The notes below the pieces were generated by a model, which saw nothing but the letters and a program-made list of their open reading frames with translations, did not search any database and had not been told where the DNA came from. A DNA stretch of 64,000 bases from Nephrocerus scutellatus. Taxonomy: Eukaryota > Arthropoda > Insecta > Diptera > Pipunculidae. The stretch spans positions 74,197,976 through 74,261,975 of the forward strand of contig OX352765.1 in assembly GCA_947095585.1 (NCBI GenBank), given 5' to 3'. The first letter of the stretch is position 1. Every line of letters begins with the position of its first letter. The translations under genes and the position numbers were made by a program. Shown in pieces: positions 42,607 through 53,295 of the stretch.

Positions 42607-43640
42607 ATGGCAGAGTTTTCAGGTGAGGAGTACGTTGATATCCATTTTTTCGGATTTTGCGATGGTAATACATCACGAGCTTGCAATGAATATCAACGCA
42701 GATTCTCAACGCGTCGCATTCCTCATGCAAGAGTATTTACAAATATTCATAGAAGATTGCGAGATATCGTAACAAAATCAAATACGCAGTGGAGCCACAT
42801 TCACTCTCAAGAAATCATTTGGATGTCGATGAAAAAATAGTAAGTAATGTAACAGCAAATCCATCTATTAGCCCGCTTTACAATTGAAAGTTTCTTCCTA
42901 CCGAATTCATCAAGTATTGCACAATGAGCATCTTCATCCATACCATACTACACCCGTTCAAGAACTTATACAAATAGACCACCATAAAAGATTTGAATTT
43001 GGTAATTGGTTGATTGAAAAAAATTTTGACAATGATAGGTTTGTAAAACGTATTCTATGGACGGATGAATCTCTATTCACAAGAGATGGCATAACAAACT
43101 TTCACAATCTACACACGTGGTCAGCTGAAAATCCTCATTCCACAAAACAAACATCCATTTCAGCACCGCTTCAGGGTAAACATATGGGGTGGTGTAATTG
43201 GCGATAATTTAATTGGACCATTCATATTACCATCGATATTTAATAGTGAACGTTATTTACAATTTTTACAAAATGATTTGCGACTTACACATGATGATGT
43301 TTCTGTTTTTAGTGGATTCTTGCACACCTAGTCAATACGGTATAAATGTTAAGCATTTGTTAAATTTGTTAAATTACCCAAATAATTGGATTGGAAGAAA
43401 TCGTCCAATTCATTTGCCTGCAAGATCCCCAGATCTAACAATATTAGCTTCTTATGTATGGGGAACGATGAAGTCGCTTGTATACTCCAAAGAAATTGAT
43501 ATAAAAGATGAACTCATACAACGAATACACACAGCGCTCAACAGATAAGTGAAGAATTACCAAGAATTAAAATAACCATAGGCATACTTAGACGAATATT
43601 AGCCTGTATTCCATCACAAGGAGGATTTTGAGCATCTTTT
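42607..43640 (+). pseudogene. IS630-Tc1-mariner superfamily transposase, decayed
   Basis: The frame starts with an intact N-terminus (MAEFSGEEYVDIHFFGFCDG, CNEYQRRFSTRRIPHARVFT). It is lost around 42780-42880 and resumes with YRIHQVLHNEHLHPYHTTPV, FGNWLIEKNFDN and the first catalytic Asp block ILWTDESLFTRDG. Frameshifts near 43160-43210 and the loss of the middle Asp block near 43300 follow. The last block is GRNRPIHLPARSPDLTILAS, where Ala replaces the usual third acidic position region, then VWGTMKSLVYSKEIDIKDEL. Several shifts and stops make it inactive. Confidence 0.75.
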
Positions 43641-43662
43641 ATAACGACGTGTAGTAATTTTA

Positions 43663-43950
43663 TAAATAATAATATTCGGCGCGACAGACCATTGCGGTCC
43701 AAGGCCTAGCTTCTCGTGACCACTTGTGTTGCCATTTAATTTTCGGAAACAAATGGAAGGGACCTACAATTTAAGGCCAACTCCGAACGGCGAATTGAGA
43801 AGCTTTCCGTGACAAGTATACTCTCGGAACGTTTGTCACCCATTCGCGATAGGTGCGACACCGTGAAAAATACTTTTGGTGTTACTGAGATTTGAACCAC
43901 GAACCTCCTGCTCAGTAGCCACGTCCATTTCCACTGAGCAACGGCGCCCA
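43663..43950 (-). mobile_element. tRNA-derived SINE, copy 5 (near full length, with target duplication)
   Basis: The 288 bp copy is flanked by the 13 bp direct repeat tgtagtaatttta at 43650-43662 and 43951-43963, which defines its ends. Read on the minus strand, it starts gggcgccgttgctcagtgga. It contains the B-box segment ggttcgtggttcaaatctc and ends ccgaatattattattta. It inserted just downstream of the decayed transposase. Confidence 0.92.
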
Positions 43951-43963
43951 TGTAGTAATTTTA

Positions 43964-44449
43964 CCTAATAAAATATTTAAAAATAAAATGTTAATTTTAT
44001 CATCACATATTCAAACTGTTATACCATAATAAATCGAGAGTCTCGATCCAAACATTGTATTAGAAGTTGTAGAGAATATCAAGGCGAATTAAAATAAGGC
44101 CAAAAAAATACAAAATTATAGGGGTTTTTTTTTGTTGAGAAAAATTTAATTTTATAAAAAAATCTTATTTTTTTTAATTTAAAACATCATCGCTCTCAAA
44201 CGGTAACAGATACAAGATAACCACTTAGGTCTTAAATTACCCTATACAATTACCAGTCAAATAAGACTAAGTTGGTTGCTCTCCGATTTTTTATATATAT
44301 ATATATATTTAAACTTATTTCCAAGGGAATACTCCCTGAATGACTTGCGCCACGGCAATAAGGTGGGATAAGCCCATTATTATAATTAAGAATTAAATCG
44401 GAGAAATGTGATTTACAATGTTGACCTGAGAAATATGTTTAAAATTTTC
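43964..44449. other. AT-rich spacer with a LINE-end motif
   Basis: It is mostly AT-rich and noncoding. At about 44310-44385 it holds ttccaagggaatactccctg, aatgacttgcgccacggcaa and taaggtggga. This ~70 bp motif also occurs near 25760-25830 and, diverged, 14990-15050, and is probably a LINE 3' end. Confidence 0.5.
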
Positions 44450-45620
44450 ACAAATGTTTTAAATGAAGCATTTAACCTATTTATTCCAAAGAAAAAAAGT
44501 AAATCTAATTTTAATTTTTAATTTTAGACAAAGAAATCTGGAAAACATGAAGACCAAAGCTCAAAAAGTTGCTAAATTAACTAAATGTCAGGCTGATATT
44601 CAGTATTTTAAAGACTTAGAAAAGAATTTGAATTTTTAAACAAATTTCTTTATAAGCAATTCATTTGGCAAGCAGAGTCTAGAATTAAGTCAAATAGTAC
44701 ATTTTTTTGGTCTTATTTAAATTCTAAAAGAAAAAGCAAAATTTTTCCTAATAGCATGGAGTACTCGGGTGAAGTTGCCAACGACATTAAATCTATATGT
44801 GATTTTTTTGCCAGGTGTTATCAGGAAAATTATGATTTGATATTTAACACAATTGTAATATCAAACTTTCTTTAGCTGAAGTTGTAGAAGCACTCATAGA
44901 CGTTGATGAAAAAAAGGCTGCTGGATTCGATTCTATACCACCTCTAGTATTAAAGGGATGTGTTAATTCGATTTCAGTCCCACTTTTGAAAATTTTTAAT
45001 GAATCTTTAAGTAAGGGACACTTTCTAGATGAATGGAAAGTTTCATATTTAAATCCTATTTTCAAATCCGGTCGAAAACACCTTATTGAAAATTTTGATT
45101 TGTAAATTGTCAGCGATTCCAAAGCTTTTTGAAAAACTAGTTAAGAATAGACTGTATTTTGTTACAAAGGAAATTATTTTCCCATTTCAACATGGATTTT
45201 TGACTGGTCGTTCTACAGTCACAAAATTTAACATGCTTTAGAAAACAGCTTACAAGTCGATGTGCTGTACACGGATTTTTCTAAGGCTTTTGATAGGGTA
45301 GATCATAATATACTTTTAAAAAAGTTTAATGAGCTTGGTATCCATGGCAATTTGCATAAATTTAACAAACAGATTACAAATGGTCCGAATTGGAGAAAAT
45401 TGCTCGAACGTCACCTTGACTAAGTCAGGACTCTACAAGTAAGCCAAATCGGGCCAATTCTATTTTGACTTTTTGTAAAATATATTACTGAAAATTTTAA
45501 AAATGCGATTGTTTTGTGTTTCAAAACGAAATAAATAACCTAAGTTAATGGTGTTTTCAAAATAAATTATATTTAAACTTTAATAAATGCAAAGTTTTTA
45601 CAGCTCACCACAGTAAAAAA
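44450..45620 (+). pseudogene. Jockey-like LINE, 5' and central part, split by family A elements
   Basis: Blocks recognisable on the plus strand include the pre-RT region (QFIWQAESRIKSNSTFFWSY near 44655-44715), RT finger motifs (VEALIDVDEKKAAGFDSIPP near 44885-44945, then LSKGHFLDEWKVSYLNPIFK), the first catalytic block (YTDFSKAFDRVDHNILL near 45265-45315) and INNLS, NKLYLNFNKCKVFTAH near 45530-45605. Frameshifts and stops are frequent. The sequence is then interrupted at about 45620 and appears to resume at 47238 (AKANSMNGFLKRNSKDF). Confidence 0.7.
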
Positions 45621-46640
45621 CAACCCATAAAAATTAAAATTTTTCTTGTAAATTCTCTTATAGAGATGGGTATGTGTTAAAATTTGAAGAAAATCGGGCT
45701 AATTTTTAAAAAATTTACATGGACACCACACGGGTCTCAGGGCCCTATCACTCCAACAAATTTACAAAAAGTTTTGTCCGTCAGTGATGCACATGTGATT
45801 AAAATTTGAAGAAAATCGGGTTAATTTTTTTGAAAAATTTATATGGCGCCCCAAGACCCCGGCCACCAAAATTTTTGCAAAACGTGTTGTCCATCGGAGA
45901 TACACACATATAAAAAAATTTAAAAAAAATCGAGTTAATTTTTTAAAAAAATAATTTTAGGGCACAATGACCCTGGGGCCCGGGTCTCCAAAATTTTACA
46001 AAAAGTGTTTTCCATCGGAGATACATACGTATATAAAATTTGAAGAAAAACGGGTTAATTTTTTTTTTCATTTTGGGGCCCCACAAACCGGGGCCCGGGG
46101 TCTCCAAAATTTTTACAAAAAGTGTTGTCTATCGGAGATACACGCGTTTATAAAATTAGAAGAAAATCGGGTTAATTTTTTTAAAAAAAATGTATGGAGT
46201 CCCACGAACCCACGGTCCGGGGTCTCCAAAATGTTTGCAAAAAGTTCTGCCTATCGGAGATACACGCGTATATAAAATTTGAAGAAAATCGGGTTAATTT
46301 TTTAAAAAAAATTTTATGGGGCCCCACGAACCGGGGCCCGGGGTCTCCAAAATTTTTACAAAAAGTGTTGTCCATCAGAGATACATATGTGTATAAAATT
46401 TGAAGAAAATCGAGTAAAATTTTGTAAAATATTTGTATGGGAGCCCCTCGACCCCGTGGCCCGACGGGCCTCAAATTTTAACAGAAAGTGTTGTCTCCGG
46501 AAATACAGCTGTGTGCAAAATTTCAATAAAATCGGGCCTTGGGAAGTAGGTTAAAAATTGATCGCAAGATTCCACGACAGACGACCGATGACCGACGACC
46601 GACCCACGGGCAAGTGAAGTTAATATAGAGAATTTAAAAA
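45621..46640 (+). mobile_element. Family A element, full copy with about eight array units
   Basis: The left end is caacccataaaaattaaaat and tttcttgtaaattctctta. The right end is ggttaaaaattgatcgcaag, cacgggcaagtgaagttaat, atagagaatttaaaa. In between, units of about 115-130 bp each carry caaaatttttacaaaaagtg, ttgtccatcggagatacac, ataaaatttgaagaaaatcg, ggttaattttt and a ccccggggccc-like core. No protein is encoded; open frames of up to 102 codons across the units are by-products of the repeat. Confidence 0.85.
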
Positions 46641-47237
46641 AACAACCCATAAAAATTAAAATTTTTCATCTAAATTCTCTAATCGCAGAAATTGATATGG
46701 GAGCCCCTCGATCCTGGGCCATTTTTTTTTATTGTAGGAGAAAATCATCGAAACAGACATTTGACATCAGATGTTAAAATTGAAAAAGCTCAGATCATTT
46801 TATTCTGAGCACTTAGAGCACGCTCATACTTTGAGCAAATAAGAAACACGAACATTTATCTTGAGAACTCTTTGACTGCTCTGAACTAATTTATGAAAAC
46901 GCCAAATGACAGAATATTGTGAAAACTTGTTGTTCTATCTGTCAGTTGATATCGACAACAAAAAAAACGACATCAATAAAAATACAATTCAGTAAATAAA
47001 AATGTAAGTTGAAGTAAGCATAAAACATGTATGTCTCGTTTCATTTGCTGGGTTCATTTGTGCGTGCGCTAAGATTTCTCTCTCTCTCCACCACCAAAAC
47101 CATGCAGCGCAGCCGACTGCGCAGCACACAGCACACAGTCCATAAAGGGCGACGAATATCTGATGCCAGTATAGATATTTCAAAAATGTATAAGGGCCTT
47201 GCGGCCGAACCCGGGACCCGATCACTACCAAATTTCG
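46641..47237 (+). repeat. Family A element, non-array subtype (empty-site copy)
   Basis: It begins with the family A left end directly after the previous copy. It continues through cagaaattgatatgggagcc to a unique segment that is the reverse complement of 25758-25516 joined to 16276-16000. The join is uninterrupted: cttgagaactctttgactgc around 46865-46868 holds a single gaac, the complement of the errantivirus target gttc. It ends at tcactaccaaatttc, where the interrupted LINE resumes. Confidence 0.85.
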
Positions 47238-47831
47238 TTGTTGCGAAGGCAAACTCAATGAATGGATTTTTGAAACGTAATTCTAAAGACTTTAGAGACA
47301 TTAAAACATTTATCTCTAATGTTAGTGAGACCAATTCTAAAATATTGTTCTGTTGTTTGGTTTCCAATTTATAACATCCATATTAATAGGATCGAAAGAA
47401 TTCAAAAGAATTTTACTAAATACGCTTTAAGGAATTTTAATTGGTCATGTAATTTTCCATGCTATGACACTTATTATTATTTTTATAAGGGATGTTCTGA
47501 CATATAATATTAACTGTCCTGAATTACTTGCTAAATTACCGATCAACATTCCATCTAGACAACTAAGAAATAATTATTTATTTTGTAATAATTTTCATAG
47601 AGCGAACTTCTGACAAAATGAGCCAATATCTAGATGTGTAAAATTTTATAACTATATTTACAATCATGTTGACGGCATTTTACTATCTAGAAATGATTTT
47701 AAAAACTTAATTAAAAAATCGTTATGATGTAACGATTATGTAAATGTATGTAATCATATTGTTATGTAATCAGCAGAGTATAAACTACATTGATGAAAAT
47801 AAATGAAATGAAATGAAAATGAAATGAAATA
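47238..47831 (+). pseudogene. Jockey-like LINE, 3' part with (GAAAT)n tail
   Basis: The frame AKANSMNGFLKRNSKDFRDI is followed, after shifts, by SLVRPILKYCSVVW-type sequence near 47317-47350, then HINRIERIQKNFTKYALRNF near 47375-47435. This is the RT tail of a Jockey-type LINE, probably the same copy as 44450-45620. The 3' end is an imperfect pentamer tail (aaatgaaatgaaatgaaaat and so on) at about 47799-47831. Confidence 0.7.
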
Positions 47832-48691
47832 TATCACATTCCTCACATTTGTAGCCGGTTTCAAATTATTTTCTCGGAATTCTCCCTGATTCATTGAAAA
47901 AAGCAATACGGAAAAACGATCACGAAACTAAAACGACGCGGGTCCTAATGCTTTAACGAATGGATCATGGTCAAGGAAAACTACAAAAAACCTTGACCAA
48001 GAAAATATTACAAAATTAGCCTTCAAAATTCTTGAAACCTCCATTGAAAAATTCGGTCTTGCAGGAATTAGCTGACTTTTTTCTTGAAGGCCAACAACTC
48101 GACAGTGTTGTACCGGATTCGTTTGTAGTACCAGGCCTAACAAACGAAAAAGGCATGCACAACTATCGAGCCGATAAGCTCCAACGCCAAACATTGCAAG
48201 GATGATCGAAAAAGTTAGACTCAAATGGAGCTCTTGAGTATGCTCTGCAGTTCCTCGTAGCTTGGCCAAGTTCTTTGTTTGTGTTTCTTGTCGTCAAAAT
48301 AATTGCACCAAGCTTGAGCGGAAGAGTTGGTTTCAAATGAAGTTTCACAAAAAAGAGAAAATCTCTTTTCAAAAGATACAATTGTTTGTGGTTTTTCATA
48401 GTTAGTCCAATGCAAATTCAGACTTTGATGAAGAATTTCGGTTTTTTCGTTTTTATTTTTTGTGATTTAACTAAATAAAATAAAAAAATTTGAATTATTT
48501 AAACGAAACACCACTGCACCACTGCGACCGAGAGTAAATTTGTTTATTTATTTTTTTTTATTCGATAAATATTTGGGAAGTTACAGTTTAATATTTGTCT
48601 GTATTTTTTTCTGAACAACATTTTTTAAACACCCTGCATCTCAAGGGATATCAAAAATTGACCCCCCGCCCCTCCTATACGAATTTTTTCC
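47832..48691. other. Spacer with a short shared repeat
   Basis: The ~90 bp at 47860-47945 matches about 26001-26095 (ttcaaattattttctcggaa, ctaaaacgacgcgggtccta). Below it the sequence is AT-rich with no recognised coding. A second, shorter CACCCTG terminus (aaacaccctgcatctcaagg) lies near 48638. Confidence 0.4.
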
Positions 48692-48750
48692 CAGAATGAA
48701 CCAAGGAATCACCCCTTAACGGATTAGCATCCCCAAACCCGAACACCCTG
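48692..48750 (-). repeat. Terminal inverted repeat, right member
   Basis: Read on the minus strand, cagggtgttcgggtttgggg continues through atccgttaaggggtgattcc ttggttcattctg. It matches 42338-42395 at roughly 50 of 58 positions. TA follows at 48751-48752. Confidence 0.8.
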
Positions 48751-48752
48751 TA

Positions 48753-49377
48753 TAATCAGTGTTAGTTGAATTATAGTGATACAAAACTTTCCGCAGTGAC
48801 ATAAACCATAATAGCAGCAATTCTTTGCCTTCAATGATTCTCAAACTTTTAAATAAATATCTCGACAATTGACATAAAATTGGATAATACAAACTAGAGA
48901 CCCGTTTTTTCCTAAAACGGACAGCAGGACTATGTATCGTACATATATTCCTTGAGCTTTATGAATTTTCTTATATCATAGAGCAAGATACCTCCTATTT
49001 ATTATTCTAAAAAGTTCTAAAGATCTAAGCAGAATTATTTTTTTACTTGAATTCTTTTATTTACTTAAGTTTTAGAAATTATACGCGTTGAAGGTAAAAT
49101 TTAAGTTGCGACACGAAAATTCGACACGAAATTAAGCTTCTTTATACAATGCTTGCTGTTGTAGTAAATGGTTTAAAGCAATATAGCTTTTGCTTAAGCT
49201 AAACCCTTTCAATGTGCACCTAATATAAACCCTATTAGAGATTTCGCAGATAAAATTTAATAAAAACTCCCATGCAAAGTTTGCATAGCGATAACATATA
49301 CTACTATGATATTCTCATTTGGTTCTTCTTCTTTCTCAACATCTCTATATTAACTTCGCGTGCCCGTGTGTTTGTTT
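48753..49377. other. AT-rich spacer ending in a family A terminal fragment
   Basis: No gene is recognised. At 49345-49372, atctctatattaacttcgcg and tgcccgtg reproduce the family A right end in minus orientation, with no array attached. It is followed by a (tgtt)n run. Confidence 0.5.
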
Positions 49378-49451
49378 GTTTGTTTATTTCTGATTTTGTA
49401 CAAATAAATATTTTTATTATATATAATAAATAATATATTAATAATAATAGT

Positions 49452-49706
49452 GAGCCGTGGCTCAGAGGAAAAGCGCATGGCTACTGAGCAGGGGTTCGTG
49501 GCTCGAATCCCAGTAACACCAAAAGAATTTTTTCGGTGTCCCACCTGTCACGAATGGGTGACAAACGTTCGGAGAGGCAATAACTTGTCACGGAAAGCTT
49601 CCTTAATTCGCCGTTCCGATTCGGCCTTAAATTGTAAGTCCATTCTCCATTTGTGTCTAAAATTTTACATGCACAACACGGTCTGTCGCGCCGAATATTA
49701 TTATAT
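49452..49706 (+). mobile_element. tRNA-derived SINE, copy 6
   Basis: It starts gagccgtggctcagaggaaa (A box), has ggttcgtggctcgaatccc (B box) and the family body with small changes (accaaaagaattttttcggt). It ends ggtctgtcgcgccgaatatt attat. The segment with gaagctaggccttgg before the tail is missing. Confidence 0.85.
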
Positions 49707-51560
49707 TTCATATTAAGAAAGTCTATTTTGTTTAACCTTAATTTTACAGAATAAAACGTACACAAAAACTGTAAGTTTTCGCAGTTTGCATTATTAAATT
49801 AGATTTAATTTCATTAAAGTATTGACAAATGATTAATAGCAATTGAATTGATTGATTAAAAATCCACTGACAAGCTGCAAAGGACTCCGCAAAAGCTCAA
49901 TTACGCTTCACTTGATAAGGTTTGAAAAGTTTCTTTCAATTCACGCAGTTAACTGATGATGATGATAGAGATGATGATGATGAGCTATTTATTTTGATTT
50001 TATGCTTGAAACTCTAAAGTTCACCTAAACTCGCACACAGACCCACATACACACAAACTTACTGTTGAAAGATAAATATCAACTTTTATTCATAACTTTC
50101 GAAAGATCATTAATTCGCGCGGTATCTTAGCGGGATAAATGCCTCTGTCGTAGTCCCTTCAAATGAAAAACGGTTTTATCGCAGTAGTAGTAGATGTTGC
50201 TGTAGTTGTCGTTGTTGTTGTAGCAACAAATATTTATGGCACAACGACGACGCCGCCGACAATTAATCACGCACCCAAAGCTGGCCTCCTAGAGCATTGC
50301 ATTTCATCTGCCGTGTGGAAACGTCGCCGTTCGTCGGTACTTTTTTTTGTGCGCTCCCTGAGCTTAGTGAGATTGCCTGGCCAAAATCCAGTCCCATTGC
50401 AAGAGTGTTACCCACTGCGGTCAGCAACATATAACGGTGAGTAATAATGCAATGTACATGGCACAAAATGCAAAATAATAATAACTCGGCGGTGCACTCA
50501 GCGACCCGAACAGCCACCAATGGCAATTAATATTAACCGCATGAACCGTGCTATTATGCTGCCACTTGTCCGTCGCTAGTATCGCTTTGCAATTACCATC
50601 GTCCGCCACGAGTACGCCGCGAAAGTTGAACGAAACGAATATTGGATTTATGACTGATATTATGGAAGTCGATGAGCTAACTGCAAGCGGTAGGCAGCGG
50701 GCGGTGAGTTCATAATTAAAATCAAATCAAATGTGCAATAATAATCAACTGCAGAATTGTGGGCCAATAAAATCCAATATGAGGGTTTCTTAAGCGCGAG
50801 CTTCAATTAAACTGCAGTGAGAGTGCATCATGCAAACGTAAAGTGAAAGGTACAGGCACTTGCTGTGATTTTCCCACATGAGACATGCCCGCAATAGAAA
50901 TCCATTTATCAAAACCATGCGAGACCAATCGTTGCCACATATGTACGTACGAACTCGTGGCTGCTTCCATCGAGCCACTCTTGAGCCACTTCAGCGAGAG
51001 TTCTGAGTTCGGCGATGTCGACCCAACCAAAGTTTCTTTATTGGCTTGAAAACTACGAGCGATTGTGCGCTGCTGTTTGGTGAGCACAGTTTCTCACGTT
51101 AAGTCTTATGTACGGGTTTGGCAGTTCGTTGAATGCAGTCTGTGCACGTGATAGGCCATACTACTGGATCAAGTGCTGAAGCTCTTGTGGCAGCTGCCAG
51201 ACGCGTTGGAGGTGTATCTTAATAGATTTCGGCACCACGAAGTTGGAGACGCATTAGTGGCTGACACACCTGATACAAGGAAACAACTCAGAAGGCGCAA
51301 TCCAAGGTGCAATCTGTGCTATACCCACAGCTTTAGCGTGCTCTTTGGCATCTTCTAAAAGAGCAGAAGAAAGTATCGTCGCAGTCTGAATTGGTTCAAT
51401 TTTATGGAACTTTTATATAACAACAAATAACTGTAATAAATATTACATTTAAAATTTGGTTCAGACTGTGAGGGTCATACTCTCGCTTCAATTTCTTTTA
51501 ATTTGAACTTCACTAAGAGTCGAAGGTTTTGTCAAGCCAAGCGTTTGAATAATTTAATTT
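49707..51560. other. Spacer, no gene convincingly recognised
   Basis: The sequence is mixed and may be unique DNA, with gatgatgat runs near 49958-49982 and gttgttgttgt near 50210. A plus-strand frame at 50163-50444 ends near a donor-like ataacggtgagtaat (about 50430-50445), which could be chance. No domain was recognised. Confidence 0.35.
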
Positions 51561-52440
51561 GGTGGGGGCAGATCGCCCCCATTTATTCAGCTCATTACAA
51601 GCTTATAGCATTATCTTAAAACTAACAGCATTAACTTAATATATTGTTACAAGCCTGTACGGTGAAGAAGGCTGAGAGAGCTGCGGTTGAAATCGAAAAC
51701 ACTGAGGTTTAAGTTAACCTTTCGCAGCATACGGGAAATCGGTTAGTTAGAGCCGTACATGGTGCGGTGTGTCGGTAGATAGAAGAGAAGTGGGCAACGT
51801 AGATTACGGGGGTTAGTGTTAAAAAAAATCCAGTTATATAAAGACGCGTAGTCGATGGAGCCTAGAAGGATACGATATATAAAAAGAATGTCAGCAGTGT
51901 CTCTTCGTTCCTCAATTGTTTTTAAGTTTATGAGGTTTAGGCAATCTTGGTAGGGGCAGGATAAGGTGATTATCCCAAGGTAACCACCGAAGAGCAAATC
52001 GAAGAAAACGACGTTGGAGTCTCTCGATTCTAGACACATAAATTTGATGATAGGGGGACTATGCTTGACAAGCGTATTCGAGGAGGGGACGGACAAAAGT
52101 GATATAGAGGGATGTAGTCACATAAGGGTTGGAAAATTCTTTGGACCACCGTTTAAAAAGCCAAGTGATGTGCTAGCTTTATGAATGATTCCATCGATAT
52201 GAGAACGGAAATTTAGCTCCGAGTCGCACAATATGCAGAAGTCATGAAAAGATTGCACGCGGGAAATGGGTTGGTCGTGGAGATGGTAACGTCTGGGAGG
52301 GGGTTTGTTGCACTTACGTGATAAGGTAATAGTTTGGCATTTGGTGATATTGAGCTCTAAGCAATTTTTGAGGCACCAGGCCGAAAAACTGTCTAGGTCT
52401 TTTTGAAGGAGACAAGAAGGAATAAGAAACTTACTTCAAG
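51561..52440 (-). pseudogene. Jockey-like LINE, 3' part
   Basis: Minus-strand frames show the RT tail block with DCLNLINLKTIEERRDTADI, LFIYRILLGSIDYASLYNWI and FFNTNPRNLRCPLLFYLPTH (from about 51960 down to 51745). Upstream frames around 52000-52400 are weaker. The 3' end, near 51561-51580, is a GGGGGC/GCCCCC hairpin with a 5-base loop. The 5' part is truncated or unrecognisable. Confidence 0.7.
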
Positions 52441-52549
52441 CTGTGGTGCAAACTTCATTAGTCACTTTATGTAATTGGTTGGTTTGCCCCCTTTAATCTC
52501 AAAACTTGCATTTCCCTTCTCTTATCGATTATAGGTAGTTATAGATCTT

Positions 52550-53295
52550 GCAATTTCCTTTGATTTTTCTGTGATTTTCCACTAACTATGACTTGAAATG
52601 GATCTATTACTTAAGTGTGAATTAGGCCGGACTTCTGCTATGACCGTTTTTTTAGGAATTGTCATTAATAGTTGTCGCTTAATTAACCTACGTGCATATT
52701 GCAGTCAGTTTCATCACCCTCTCGTAGTATGGTGTGGCCCCGGTAGCAAAACTAAGTATCTAGTCCTGTATCCAGTTGGAGTGTACATTGTAATATTGGT
52801 GGGTTACTTTCCCAATATTGCTTTAATTTACCAGTTTCGATATGTGACTCGTCAGGCGTCTTGCCATATAAACGTGAACCCAAAAGCCGGAGCTCTCTAG
52901 GGCGTCAGAATATCGAATGGTTTCGAAGACTTTTACAATTAAAAACTCAATGTTTTAGTTTGAAGCTAAACTTAATCTTTACACCACCGTGAAAAATCTA
53001 AGAAAAGATGGACCAAATAGGAAAAGATCTAGGGAATCAGGTGAAAGAAAGTTAGAACAAGTTCATGCAATTTTTAGACAGGCACAAACTATAGCAAAAC
53101 GTCTAGAAGAAATCATACCTGAAAAAAAAGAACTTAAAACCATATATGAAAAATTACACAGATATAAGATAGAAGCAATAGACAGAATCGAAAAAAGTAT
53201 AATACAGGAGATAAGAACAGAAGACACAAAACTTACATCTAACGAAACACTAACGAACACAAGCAAAATGACGGACGAATTCAGTTTTAGTTTCG
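52550..53295 (+). pseudogene. Gypsy-type (mdg1-like) retrotransposon, leader and gag start
   Basis: From about 52989 the frame reads SRESGERKLEQVHAIFRQAQ, TIAKRLEEIIPEKKELKTIY and EKLHRYKIEAIDRIEKSI, a coiled-coil-like start seen in mdg1/412-type Gag proteins. It then reads KMTDEFSFSFAQKE before a LINE interrupts. The 430 bp upstream (52550-52980) has no recognised coding and may be leader or LTR; no LTR ends were found. The element continues at about 54905. Confidence 0.5.

Noticed and set aside
45967..46403. Protein genes across the family A arrays
   Set aside because: The open frames repeat with the array unit on both strands and have no domain; they are by-products of repeat composition.
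45621..46640. CRISPR array
   Set aside because: Units are 115-130 bp of degenerate repeat with no short identical repeat and spacer pattern, and the genome is eukaryotic.
50163..50444. Host exon with donor site at about 50435
   Set aside because: One donor-like sequence is not enough; there is no domain, no matching acceptor and no conserved frame.
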